From: Muscardinus avellanarius
Lineage: Eukaryota; Chordata; Mammalia; Rodentia; Gliridae
Direction of reading: 5' to 3'
NCBI GenBank assembly: GCA_963383645.1
Contig: OY726576.1
Span: 11,403,211-11,467,210, forward strand
Length of the DNA: 64,000 nt
The position numbers and the translations under genes were made by a program. This document shows, piece after piece, positions 33,326 to 43,990 of this stretch. The first letter of the stretch is position 1. Each line of letters opens with the position of its first letter. The notes beneath the pieces are model-generated. The model did no database searches and had not been told where the DNA came from. It saw only the letters and a list, made by a program, of their open reading frames with translations.

Positions 33326-33639
33326 GGCGGAGATAAACATGATGAACTAGCAAGTTCAAGTTTCTTAGTCTGAAAAGCTGAGTCCTAGACTTTATATGGT
33401 GTCTATTCATGTGTTTTTCATCCTTAAAGATGCTTCAGTTGCAGGAGAGAGAGAGTAAGCTTTAAAAACTAAGTAATCCAGGGATAGGAAGTTATCAGAT
33501 AAAGACGATTCACGTAGGTGTTTGGTTCTGTGATCATAGAGACATGAGCCTACTTTCTCTCAAATCTGAACACTTGAATGTGCTGAGTCAACGGTCTGAG
33601 ACTTAGGAATCTTGAAAGCTTTTTTTCCCCACATTTTTT
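33326..33639. other. Unique sequence, no gene recognised
   Basis: No gene identified. Part of this could be the diverged 5' side of the LTR that follows. Confidence 0.4.
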
Positions 33640-33932
33640 TCACCCAGCTCTATATTACAGCTGCCATAAAAATAAGCTTAGAGAAATCACATGGAGAGAA
33701 AAAGGCCCAGTCAGCTTCAAGTTGTTTCCATGACCCCTGCTGAAGCCATCTCAGATGTACTGGTCCAAACCAACCCAGACTTGAATTCACTTCATGAGTG
33801 ACCCCAGGTGATTCCATAGAGAGCAGAAGAACATCAAGAGATAAGCCCAGCCAATGGTCCAAATGGTGAAAAATAATAAATGTTGATTTTTAAGCCACTA
33901 AGTTCTGGGTGGTTTTGACATAGATAATAGGT
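33640..33932 (+). mobile_element. MaLR LTR (MLT1-like), solo
   Basis: The 3' portion is diagnostic: GATAAGCCCAGCCAATGG, AAATAATAAATGTTGATTTT, then TAAGCCACTAAGTTCTGGG and GACATAGATAATAGG. These match the MLT1 LTR order of polyadenylation-signal region, TTTTAAGCCACTAAGTTT and terminal end. The 5' boundary is uncertain. No internal retroviral sequence is present. Confidence 0.65.
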
Positions 33933-34074
33933 AACTTTGTAAACTTCTCTTACATTTCTGTGTTCAGAGGAGACTTACTTGTGCTATTACTTTTACTATA
34001 TTTAGATGTTCTGTCTTTTTGAAGGTGATATTTTTATGAAAATTTAATCATATTTTTGTTTTTGTTTTAGGATA

Positions 34075-34300
34075 CCTTTTGTTTTGTTTTGGGGTTTGTT
34101 TGATATAGGAGATTGAACTCAGGGGCGTCCTATCTCCAAGGTACTCCCTCAGTCATTTTTATTTTATTTTATTAAATTTTCAAATGGGGTCTCACTTTCT
34201 AATTGAGGGTCTTGCTAAGTTGCTGAGGATGGCCTCAAACCTGTGAATCCTTCTTTCTCAGCCTCCCAAGTACTGGGATGATAAGCATGTGTCTTCAAAT
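34075..34300 (-). mobile_element. B1-dID SINE, classic type, diverged
   Basis: GATTGAACTCAGGGGCGTCC in antisense, then a T/A-rich linker (TTTTATTTTATTTTATTAAA), CTTGCTAAGTTGCTGAGGAT and CAAGTACTGGGATGATAAGC. It marks the right edge of the SINE-free interval. Confidence 0.88.
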
Positions 34301-34681
34301 AAGCATCCAGCTTTAATCATAGATAAAATAATACTTGTTTGTGTCTTTTGTTTCTGTCAACCATGTTTCTTTTAAGTTTATGCATACTTTTACTTTAGAA
34401 AAAAATAATGAAATTTTGGGCATAGGCATGCCTATGTCTTTTGGGCACAGGCATTTTGGGGGATGCAGCCTTGAACGGTTCAGATGTGTTCTTTGGAGAG
34501 GAATGGGAGCCAACCACAGCCCTGAATGAAAGGCCCTGGCAATGTGGCTGTGCACAGAGGCACTCACCAAACATGCCAGGACCACTGAAATAGCCATGAT
34601 GCTCTGCCACCTCCTGTCCACGCTCACATGTCACCTCTGGGTGGACAGGAACCCATGTGTTGTGCTTGGCCATTGTGCTGG
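34301..34681. other. Unique sequence with a perfect 16-bp palindrome
   Basis: CATAGGCATGCCTATG at 34421-34436 is its own reverse complement, and a related CACAGGCA follows at 34446. Open frames of 64-104 codons overlap on both strands and none is recognisable. Confidence 0.5.
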
Positions 34682-34696
34682 AGTACATCAACTTTT

Positions 34697-34907
34697 TTTT
34701 TTTTTGAGGTACTAGGAGTGGAACCCAGGGTCATTGTACCTCTGAGCTGCACCCCCAGCCCTATTTTTTATTCTTTATTTTGAAACAGGGTCTCACTGAG
34801 TTGCAAAGGGACTCACTAAGTAGCTGAGGCTGTCGGCGAGCTGTGATCCTCTTGTCTCAGCCTCCGGAATGCTGGGATTAAAGGCATGCGCCACCATGCC
34901 TGGATCA
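34697..34907 (-). mobile_element. B1-dID SINE, classic type, with TSD
   Basis: Poly-T then GAGGTACTAGGAGTGGAACC and an antisense left arm to CACCATGCCTGGATC. It is flanked by AGTACATCAACTTT (34682-34695) and AGTACATCGACTTT (34908-34921), which differ at one base. Confidence 0.95.
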
Positions 34908-34921
34908 AGTACATCGACTTT

Positions 34922-35630
34922 CTAAAAAGCATTCTGATATTTGGAATAGCCTTCTGATGATAAACAACAAGTCCCTGTAAGTTTAGGGAAAACCTTGCCA
35001 AAAAGCCGCACCCTTCAAGTTTAGAGGCTTTCCAGTTTCCTGTCTCACTTTGCAGAACTCAGATGATGGCCAGGTAGACTTTGTTTGTTAGTTCAAAGGA
35101 GAGGACTACAAAAATCCTGGCTACACCATCTATGTGATTAGGCAAGTCAAAACTTAAGCCTAACATTTAGATAAATACCCATCTTCCCTGTAAAGACTAT
35201 AGAGATTTCCACTTCTCCACATAATATCAAAGAGTGTTAAAGGGGATCTGATTCCACTCCATCCACATTTACTGAGCTCTGTTTCTTTGGAAGTCATGTC
35301 CATCCACAAACATGAATCAGAAACTCCGAGAGGGAAAGGAGCTAGACATCTGTGTGTCAGGTACACTTCCAGGTGATTCTGAGACACTCAAGTTGGAAAA
35401 ATGCTCCTCTTAGATAACTAAAGTGATTGATGGAGTTGAACTGAAGGATGGCTAACAATTAATTAAGCCAAAAAACAAAGTTGAAAAATTCTAACCGAAG
35501 GTGCCAGGAATGATAAAGAGATGGGGATATGGAAGTACATGCTGATAGTCAAAGTGGACAGATGTGGTAGTATCAGCATCCATAGGGGGAAAAATATCTA
35601 AAAGAGAGGAGGAAAACAATGGAGGGAAGC
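34922..35630. other. Unique sequence, no gene recognised
   Basis: No known repeat or exon recognised. Confidence 0.45.
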
Positions 35631-35955
35631 AAATAGCTAAAGACCTACTGGTTCAGAATTTGTTTGTTTGTTTTTTTTTTTTTTTGGTGGTCCTGGGGTT
35701 TCTGGAAGCCCTTCTACCTCCGGGCTACACTCCCAGACCTATTTTTACATTTTTATTTGGAAACAGGGTCTCTTAAGCCAGCGCGCGCGACTGGCTTCGA
35801 ACCTGCGCGATCCTCCTGTCTCTGCCTCCCAAGCGCGGGGATTACAAGCGCGCGCCACCACGCCCGGCCAGAATTTGTGTTTCTAACAAGTTCCCAGATG
35901 ATTCAGATGCCATTTCTCTGGGACCCACGCTTTAGGAGCTGCTGCTTTACCGCAA
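35631..35955 (+). mobile_element. MER5-like hAT fragment split by a SINE
   Basis: The right part GTGTTTCTAACAAGTTCCCA, AGATGATTCAGATGCCATTT and GGGACCCACGCTTTAGGAGC is the 3' half of a MER5-type element. ACCTACTGGTTCAGAATTTG to the left of the SINE continues the same element upstream. Confidence 0.65.
35664..35868 (-). mobile_element. B1-dID SINE, hairpin type, inside MER5
   Basis: Antisense copy with poly-T (35671-35685), GGTGGTCCTGGGGTTTCTGG, AAGCCAGC-GCGCGCG-ACTGGCTTCG and GGCTTCGAACC. It is flanked by the exact 10-bp repeat CAGAATTTGT (35654-35663 and 35869-35878). It is rich in intact CpG, which suggests a young age. Confidence 0.95.
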
Positions 35956-36852
35956 TTCTTTCTTTTTCATATTTTATCCTTACCCTTGAATTTTTCTTAT
36001 AATCACTTCTTTTTGCTCTGTTTTACTAAACCCTGTCTCATCACTAGAAACATGTATTCTACCTATCTTCTCATTTCGTCTTAAACTATTAATACTCTTT
36101 TGTCTAACATCAGCTGTTCAGGAGCCGTATTTTCTTTTTCCTACTTGTCTCTCTGTACTCATCTATGTTTCTATACACTTATATTTCAATATAAATAGAA
36201 ATGTACATACATACATCTCTGGTTTATTTTCCTGGTAAATACAAACAATGTGTGCCTAGGAGAAGCCTTAGGGGCAGCTTAGCTTGCGTTATAGGCTGGC
36301 TTATGTCCCTCTTGTTGATTTTGGCGAGTGGATTGGAGGGCATCTCAGACTAGAGCCTCATGCTCTGGGATGAACTCCTTACCAGTTACTACCGCCTCAG
36401 CATCAGGGGACCCTGCCACCAGGAGACCTTCCTACACATCGCCCAGGAGCTTGGAGCCCATTCACAACTGCAGACCTCCAAACATTTTCACATCCAAGTC
36501 TAGCCTGTCATCACTTCCTATTATAAGAAGCCTGACTTCCTATCATCTTCTCATTCTCTTCCATCCTTGTACTGCTCACAAACATCTTATTCTGCTATTT
36601 TCCAAGACTTTCAGTCTATGATGAGATCTATAAAGGTGTTTTGTACATGAGAAAATGAGAAATTGTGTCCAGGTGTCTAGAGAGTGACAGCCATGTCAAA
36701 GAACTATGGTGAAGATAGTTTAGACTCCCTGTAATTGATTCAGGCTCAGCCCTGATCAAACAGTCTAGCTTGGATCACACTAAGAAAGCACTCCAAAGGG
36801 CAGTGACCTAAAATAAGGGAGCTTCATATCTTGTAGTTTGTTTTCCAAGTTG
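35956..36852. other. Unique sequence, no gene recognised
   Basis: A 97-codon open frame (36328-36621) has no recognisable domain. No repeat family confidently seen. Confidence 0.45.
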
Positions 36853-37330
36853 TAATGGTTTGTGATGGTTTAGAGTTCTCCTGCATCCTCAGCCTTGGGT
36901 AATCCATTCACACAATGGGCTTGTTTCTATAACTTGTTTTAGTCAGTGGAACATTAACAAATGAGATACAGGTGAAGCCTTAAAAGAACCTGAGTTCATG
37001 TTCTTTGCAATTCTTAGACCATCATGAGAAGGCACATAAAATAGCCCGCGGGAGGTTGAGAAATTACCTGGAACAAAGAAAAATTACCCCAAGAAGATCC
37101 ACAAAGACCAACCAGCCAGCCAACCAGGGAGATCTGAAGGAAGCCACTGCAGATCGGTTTGCTCAGCCAACTTGCCAACCTACTGCAGACCACAAGAAAT
37201 CCCAGAAGAAATCAGCAAAACTGGCCCAAGGCAGAAAAACCAAGGAGGCATCCACAGATGTGAGCTCAATACAATGGTTTCCATTTTAAGCCAGTAAGGT
37301 TTAAGTTAGCTTGTTATATGGCAATGTCTT
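36853..37330 (+). mobile_element. MaLR LTR (MLT1-like), solo
   Basis: Begins near TGTAATGGTTTGTGATGG. It includes the CCAACCAGCCAGCCAACC region typical of MLT1 middles and ends TGTGAGCTCAATACAATGG, CATTTTAAGCCAGTAAGGTT and GCTTGTTATATGGCAAT. The 94-codon open frame inside (37005-37289) is an artefact. A polypurine array follows immediately. Confidence 0.7.
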
Positions 37331-37334
37331 ACTG

Positions 37335-37429
37335 TTAAAAAAAGAAAGAAGGAAGGAAAGAGAGAAAGAAAAAATAAAGGAAGAAAGGAAAGAAGGAAGA
37401 AAAGAAAAAAGGAAGGAAGAGAAAGAAAG

Positions 37430-37477
<48 letters not shown>
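37335..37477 (+). repeat. Polypurine tract (GAAA/GGAA)n-(AG)n
   Basis: Almost pure A/G on the + strand: irregular GAAA/GGAA units (37337-37433), then a regular (AG)n block (37434-37477). It abuts the end of the MLT1-like LTR. Confidence 0.96.
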
Positions 37478-37479
<2 letters not shown>

Positions 37480-38023
37480 ACCCAACTGTAAAAGCTAAAC
37501 ATTAATTTGAGGTCACAATCACTCATTATTTTATATTGCTACCCAACTCTTTCATGTCTAGTTTTACCCGATGACATTTAAAGACACTTAATGGAAGGAC
37601 CGCACTCTCTGCATTTTAAAGAATACTCTGTAATTGCACACTGAACAGTGCTGAGTGTACTATGAGGATTCAAAACTTTTTCAGTTGAATTAAATAATGT
37701 TTTCCATAATTCCATGGCCAAGTGTGAAATATACATTAGGAGAAAAATTACATTGGTATTAAAATACCGACAACATCTGAAAGCACTGGCCCCATCATAA
37801 TTTTATCCTGATGGTATTTGTTCTCATTAATTACAACACCCTTCTGGGTAATGGAAATGCCATCCGAACTTCTAAAGAAATTCCAGCATCACTGAAATTA
37901 TCTATGACTGCTTTAAAGCATGCCAAAGCTTGTGTTGAACAAATAAAGAATGGCCCACATGAGCACCACAAAGCAACCCAAACTTTCTATTGAGAAATAT
38001 AAATCAGTTGCCAAATGTTGCAA
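37478..38023. other. Unique sequence, no gene recognised
   Basis: AT-rich. No gene recognised. Confidence 0.45.
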
Positions 38024-38026
38024 ATA

Positions 38027-38093
<67 letters not shown>
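38024..38093. repeat. (TA)n-(CA)n dinucleotide array
   Basis: About 50 bases of alternating TA with a single C interruption (near 38045), then about 19 bases of CA. Alternating purine-pyrimidine throughout, and the TA block is self-complementary. Confidence 0.96.
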
Positions 38094-38094
<1 letters not shown>

Positions 38095-38418
38095 TACATG
38101 TATACATATAAATGTATATGAGTACATAATTTTATATGCATGAGGTTATAACATTTAGTAACTGAGTCATGTTTATCTGTAGACTATGATAACTAGTATA
38201 TGTATATATTCACACATTTCAAATTGTCTATAAGCTTCTTCTTCAAATTCCTTTGTTAAGTGTTCATTGTAGAGTGGAAAATTGCCATGTTCTAATGCAC
38301 TTTAGAAGGGGGACAGAAGCAGTGAGTAGAAACCTATTTCTGAAATCTTCTGGAACATCAAACTATGAAAATTTTGAATAAATTGGCATTATTATATATC
38401 AGAATTGTCTCATTAAAG
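38094..38418. other. AT-rich unique sequence
   Basis: No gene or repeat family recognised. Confidence 0.45.
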
Positions 38419-38431
38419 TACATATTTACTA

Positions 38432-38623
38432 GCTGGGTGTGGTGGTGCAGGCTTGTAATCCCCACACTTGGAAGGTAGAGACAGGAGGATCATGCAGGTT
38501 CAAAGCCAGCCTCTCTGGCTTAAGAGACCCTGTTTCCAAATAAAAATAGTAAAAGAAAATAGGTCTGGGAGTGTAGCCCGGAGGTAGAAGGGTTTCCAGG
38601 AACCCCAGTACCACAAAAAAAAA
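38432..38623 (+). mobile_element. B1-dID SINE, hairpin type, perfect TSD
   Basis: GCTGGGTGTGGTGGTGCAGG to CCCCAGTACCAC with an A tail. The 13-bp duplication TACATATTTACTA is exact on both sides (38419-38431 and 38624-38636). The inverted repeat reads AGCCAG-CCTCT-CTGGCT, that is, the outer stem pairs survive while the inner CpG has changed. Confidence 0.97.
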
Positions 38624-38636
38624 TACATATTTACTA

Positions 38637-38914
38637 CAATAAGAACAGTGACACTAAAAGCAGAAAATAACATTTCTCTCTTAAGCAAAAGCAAAAATAT
38701 TATCAAGAAATAACAATGTGATAGATAACTTTCATTTTCATATATATGATGATGTAAGAATCATAAGACAGCTTAGCCCTTCCAGATGAACCAGTGTTGA
38801 AGAAGATTCCTTTTATTCCTATCCTTGGTATTCTCTTTATTCAAACCACTATTTACTTTATAATATTAAAACAATACAATATTACAATTTACTTTATAAC
38901 AATGAACTCATATT
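38637..38914. other. AT-rich unique sequence
   Basis: No gene or repeat family recognised. Confidence 0.4.
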
Positions 38915-39140
38915 TATTGCACACTTAGATTCCAACATGTATTCTAAGTATTCTATGATATATTTAACATGATGATATGCATGAACACCCTAGAAAGGTT
39001 AGTACCATAATTTTTCTCTTGTTAAATATGAGAAAATAGAGGCACTAAGGAATCAAGTAATTGGCCCAAAGTGCCTCCACCGGTAGCTGATGGGTCTTGA
39101 GGATAGGATAGTTGGAAATCTTATTCATGCACCAAGTTCC
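38915..39140 (-). mobile_element. MIR SINE, antisense
   Basis: ATTCTAAGTATTCTATGATA, ACACCCTAGAAAGGTTAGTA, AAATATGAGAAAATAGAGGCA and AGTAATTGGCCCAAAGTGCC follow the reverse of the MIR core (AGGTA-ACAGATGAGGAAACTGAGGC-AAGTAACTTGCCCAAGG type). Old and diverged. Confidence 0.65.
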
Positions 39141-39409
39141 TAAGTCCTATGCAATTCAGAATCTGGGGAGTGAATCTAGTCAAAATCACTTAGCCTACCA
39201 ATATATAACTTATGACAAGTCAATACCTTCCCTAAAATTCAGTCATCCCTGTATCTGCAAGAGAATAAGAGGAGCTGAGTTCTAGAGCCCACCAAGGACT
39301 AATAAGAGTTGAACCTCCATGTACACTATACACTTCCAAAGTGTGCAAGTCCAGATGGGCAATGGCCATGGCCACGGTCCACCCTTTGAATTCTCCAGAA
39401 TGTAGACCT

Positions 39410-39752
39410 ACATATTCCAATATGGTAGCCACTTGCCATATGTGTTACTGGAGCACTTGAAATACGGCTATTGAGAATTGCTGTGAGTGACTATTAAATA
39501 TTACGCAAAATATCACACACCACATACACACACCAGATTTCAAAAGACACATTACAAAGAAACTCATAAAAATACCTAATATTTTATATTGATTATATAT
39601 TGAAAGGACCATTTTTAAAATATTGTGCTAAATATACTATATGACTAAAATTGATCTCTCCTATTTCTTTTGAGTTTTGTTTTTAATTTGGCTACTATAG
39701 GATTAAAATTATATAGTTGGCCCATATCAAATTACTATTGGACTGTATTGGC
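39410..39752 (-). mobile_element. hAT-Charlie-type non-autonomous element, antisense
   Basis: TATGGTAGCCACTTGCC, GAGCACTTGAAATACGGCTA, TTTTATATTGATTATATATT, TTTTTAATTTGGCTACTATA and terminal CTATTGGACTGTA follow in order, the reverse of an element starting CAGCGCTGTCCAATAG. The same family is present in the other orientation at 46724-47430. The family name is not certain. Confidence 0.7.
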
Positions 39753-39858
39753 TTGGATGGTAATTAGTTGAGAGGGGTTGGACATATAACTGTTATCAAG
39801 TCTGGATTTTTCTTGGTCTAATTTCAAAGTAAAATGAAGACATAAGAAATTCTGAGCA

Positions 39859-40075
39859 ATGCACGGTGGTGCACACCTACAATCTGAGTACTTGGGAGAC
39901 TGAGACAGAAGGATTGAGGTCAGCTTCAGCAACTTAGTGACACCCTCAGCAATTTAGTGACACCCTGTTTCAAAATGAAAAGATAAAATAGGACTGGGCG
40001 GTGGGGGGGGGGTAGCTCTGAATATAATGCCCCTGGATTCAACTCTCTGTACCACAAAAAAGAAAGAAGAAAAAA
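39859..40075 (+). mobile_element. B1-dID SINE, classic type, with TSD
   Basis: GCACGGTGGTGCACACCTAC to CTCTCTGTACCAC, with AAATTCTGAGCA on both sides (39847-39858 and 40076-40087). The left arm shows a near-exact repeat of TTAGTGACACCCT. The right-arm start carries a run of ten G (40003-40012). Confidence 0.95.
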
Positions 40076-40231
40076 AAATTCTGAGCATTTTCTTTTCTAA
40101 ATAAGCCTTCTTTGTGTATAATATTTACTTCTAAAAACATTTGAGACAATACTGAGAAGACATAAAAGTCACTGGAGTAAATTTTTTTTTCTTTCTTTAA
40201 TGCCTATCTTCCTATCTCCAACTATTTTGTT

Positions 40232-40415
40232 CATTTTTTTGGTACTGGAAACAAAACCCAGGAAAATTCTACCTCTGAACTACACTCCCAGACACCTTTA
40301 TTTATTTTTGTTTTGAAAAAAGTTTCATTAAATTGCCAAGGATGACCTCGAACCTGTGAACCTCCTGTCTCAGCTTCCCAAGTACTAGGATTACAGGCAT
40401 GGGACACCACATCCA
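40232..40415 (-). mobile_element. B1-dID SINE, classic type
   Basis: TTTTTTTGGTACTGGAAACA in antisense, then CTCTGAACTACACTCCCAGA and AAGTACTAGGATTACAGGCA, ending GACACCACATCC. Moderately diverged. Confidence 0.9.
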
Positions 40416-42160
40416 TCTAAGAGAATCCTCTTTAGGAATCCTCCAGGGAAACAGTCTTGGCCTCCCTTGGCAACTTGTAGGAAGTTCTTTCTAACAACTA
40501 GCATAAGTCCCTTTTGCTGCAGCAAAGGTCCAGTCTCCTTTGCTCCGTCTTCAGTGAGGGTAGAAACAGCTGGTCACCATCCCTGCATTATAACTCTTCA
40601 TGTAAGGAAATGAAACACCCCAAACCAGCTCCCAAATCTGCTCAGCTGTATAAACAGGCTCTTCTTGAGCAAAAACAAACAATAAATTAGCTAGAATTGG
40701 GAGTTGAGAAGTGCTGCGTATTTCACTCGAGGGAAACACCTCGGGCCAGGTTGTACCCCCGTCAGTGCTTAGTGATCAAAGGCGCATTTTCCCTGGAAAC
40801 AAATTCAAGGAGTCAGACAGATGGGATTATTAATCAAATTTCTGTTAGTATTGGGGGCCGTCTTACAGAACATCTTTAAGCAGGAGGTGTCCTGGGCTTT
40901 ATCTTTTCGGAAGATTGTAAGATCTTGGCAAAATGCATGTTACCTTGTGTGCTGACGACTTGCTTCTTATGTCCAACGTATTTTTTTTTTAATGAAAAAG
41001 AATTCAATAAATCTGAGTAGTTGCAGAAGCCACATCTTAGGTGGTATAAGTAGGCCAATAGAAGCTAAAATGCCAAGTAGTATTCAAAGGTATGCCACCC
41101 ACACGGTAATGCTAGGCTTTTTATCTTTCGGTGCCAAATCCCAGGCAAGAAGAGACTGAGTTTCTTTTCCTTGGATCCACAGCCTAGACACTATTGAGGG
41201 TTATTTCTTACAACCTGAGCTCAGTCCTGCTTTCAACCAAGGAGACAGAAAATCTGTGATCTTGACCCACAGTGGACACTGAGCGTCATCTCGGGTGGAT
41301 GCACTCAGACTGGTCCTTCCATTTCTTGGGAAAAAGTTTTCAAAATGTTAGGAGGAAGTAAAGGGTAAAGGCACTCTTCTTTAGGACCACACAATTTAAA
41401 GCCCACCCAACTACCATCCATGCCCATCTGTGAAAAGCTCAACTGAGTGCCCTGCAGCAATTCCCCAGGACGCTTAAGTCACACCCTTTATATGTTTTAG
41501 CAGAAGTTGAAAAATGGCAGCTAACCATCCAAATCCAGACTGGATGGATGTGGTGAGTGGGTTTTACCAGTACCTTGACAAAAATTATTATTTGAATTAG
41601 TTGAGCAGCATGTTAAAATTGGGCAATGAAACTTATAAATCTATGTTTGAAAATGTTTTCCAGATGATCTTGTCAAACAGCCATATTCCAGTGTGAACAC
41701 AAGTGTCGCAGCTGAGCATGACAGCCTCTCCGGACAATGTGTGCCTTCTGTCCAGGCAGCCCCACTGCCCTCTCACATCCAAGCGTCCAGTGCAGTGCTG
41801 TGATCATCTCATTTGCTCTGCTAGGTCTCTGTGGCTAGGCTTTCTTTGGTCTTGTGTCTTTCCTACATGCTAATGCGCTGGATTGGTTTTTGTTTTAAAT
41901 GAGAGGCAAAGCCACACCCTGCATGAACTTAATATGAACAAGAACTTGACTTTGAGACTAAAGAGATTGTACAGGTAAGAGAGACAAAGGGATGCTCGGA
42001 AAACAGCACTGATGCTTAGATGCTGCCTTTCCTATCGTGCACTGGAGTAGGAGTTTACAGAACCTGTGGATGGTAATGGTTTGAGGGAGCTGCATGGAAA
42101 TAAATCTAAAGAGTTTATTCAGTGGGCTTTCTGTACCAGTTCAAAGGCAGTCTTTGGCAA
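40416..42160. other. 1.7 kb unique sequence, no gene recognised
   Basis: No SINE, LINE or exon recognised. Open frames are 60-62 codons and uninformative. Confidence 0.5.
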
Positions 42161-42380
42161 TTTCTTCTTTCTCCTCCTCCTCCTCCTCCTCCTCCTCCTC
42201 CTCCTCCTCCTCCTCCTCCTCCTCCTCCTCTTCCTTCTCCTCCTCCTCCATCTTCTCCTTCTCTTCCTCCTCTATCTCATCCCCCTTCCCCTCCTCCTCT
42301 TTCTCCTCCTTCCCCTCCTCCTCCTCCTTTTCCTTCTCCTCCTCCTTCCCCTCTTCCTTCTCCTCTTTTTCCTCCTCTTA
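42161..42380. repeat. Polypyrimidine (CTC)n tract
   Basis: Twenty uninterrupted CTC units (42171-42230), then degenerate CCT/CTT units to about 42378, nearly all pyrimidine on the + strand. Three long open frames read through it as poly-Leu, poly-Ser and poly-Pro (up to 193 codons) and are repeat artefacts. Confidence 0.97.
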
Positions 42381-42954
42381 TTCTTGTTTTTATTTTTCAA
42401 CCTTATTACAATATATTACCAAAGGTTTGGAAATTAAAAATAGTAGAGATATTTTATTCCTATTATATTCCAACTCTCCCTTTTTTTTTTTTTGGCCATC
42501 ATTTCAGAAAATGTCTAGGTACCAAGTGTATTTATACCCATTGTTGTTCACCAATGAGATTGTGTTCTTGCCATTTTCACTTAACAACATTAGTACATAT
42601 ATTTCTTTGTTCTCTTTTGAAAATGATGTCTTTTATGGATTTTATTCAAATGATGCACAATTTTAGTCAACCAAGTAATAGAGGAAATTTGAAATTACAT
42701 TAGATCATTTTCACTCAGAAAAGCAACGATTTCTTACATCTGAAGATCTTCATCAAGGACATCTCTCCATGTACATGCATGTACATGTACATGTATGTAC
42801 ATACATGTACATAAAGCAGGTACATAGATGAAAGGACAGATGAGTTGGATAAAAGAAGGAAAGATGGATGAAAAATGAAAAATCATTTAATGAATATATA
42901 TGTATGAATCATGTTGTTATGAAAGAAAAATCTTATAATTTATCATGAAAATTT
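42381..42954. other. AT-rich unique sequence with a palindromic TGTACA cluster
   Basis: No gene. 42768-42812 consists of CATGTA/CATGTACATG words, including the perfect 20-bp palindrome CATGTACATGCATGTACATG (42768-42787). Confidence 0.6.
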
Positions 42955-43158
42955 GGGGGAGCGGTCTGGGGATGGAACCCAGGAGCATTCAACCCCCTAG
43001 CCACACCCCCTGCTCTATTTTTTATTCTTTATTTTAAAACAGGGTCTGACTGAGTTGCAGAGGGCCTCACTAAGTATCTGAGGCTGTCTGCAAACCGCGA
43101 TCCTCGAGTCTCAGCCTCCTGAAGGCTGGGATTACAAGCGTTCACCACCATGCCCGGC
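42955..43158 (-). mobile_element. B1-dID SINE, classic type
   Basis: GGTCTGGGGATGGAACCCAG in antisense, linker TTTTTTATTCTTTATTTTAA, then GAGTTGCAGAGGGCCTCAC and CACCACCATGCCCGGC. The poly-T tail is absent or short. Confidence 0.9.
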
Positions 43159-43875
43159 TTCTCTTAATTTAAAAGTTAAAAAAAAGAAAATCAGAACTAT
43201 TCAACTTCGAAAAGAATGCTTCTTCAAAGTGGATCAATGCCTAAATTATCTCTCTAAAGAACATGAAAACGCTAGCCATATTAGATGATATCTATCGACT
43301 AGAGAAAAAATACAGCAACTAGCATTCCTTATTTTATGATGTATATTATTTTTATATTTTTGTTTTATGACACTTACATTCTGTTCTGTTACAATCACTT
43401 CAGTGGTAGTTTAGTTTTTATTGCCACAGTTAAGTAACAACCATACTCACCACCAACAATGTTTTATCATGGCTGCTCCACTGTGGGGTTTTATATTGAT
43501 TCTTTAGACTAAAATTCTAATATTTAGTTTGTTTTGTTTGCTTTTAAGAAGAGATCTTGAATATTCTAGTATTTAAACTTGGGCTTGAAGGACAAATAGC
43601 TGGACCTATAATTCTCAGCTCACATTTTTTTCCTCGGAATCCTCTGGATATTGTTCTATTTCCTTCTGGCACTGAATGTCTTCTGGGTTGATTTTTGAGG
43701 CGACCCTCACTTATTCCTAAAGAGTAAATTTTTTTCCCATCTAGGAACCCATGAGACATTTTCCTTAATATTTGTGTTTTAATGACTTCATGAGGATTTA
43801 TATTGGTGTTTATTACAGCATTTCTGTTTGGACAATATGTACCCATTGGATCTGAAGATTCATGTCTTATGGAGA
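43159..43875. other. Unique sequence, no gene recognised
   Basis: AT-rich. A 100-codon minus-strand frame (43544-43846) has no recognisable domain. Confidence 0.45.
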
Positions 43876-43990
43876 ATTTAGGAAGTTGAAGGCACAGCCA
43901 GGTTAAATAGCTTGCTCAGGGTCACAGCTAATAGCAGGGTCTGGATTTAAACCTGAACCCACCTCCCCATCGTGTAGTACAATTTATCCT
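43876..43990 (-). mobile_element. MIR fragment, antisense
   Basis: TTAGGAAGTTGAAGGCACAG, GGTTAAATAGCTTGCTCAGG, GTCACAGCTAATAGCAGGG and TGGATTTAAACCTGAACCC follow the reverse MIR core in order. About 115 bases. Confidence 0.75.

Noticed and set aside
42122..42703. Long open frames of 190-193 codons at the polypyrimidine tract
   Set aside because: Three frames are open together as poly-Ser, poly-Pro and poly-Leu, which is a property of the CTC repeat. The non-repeat remainder shows no domain.
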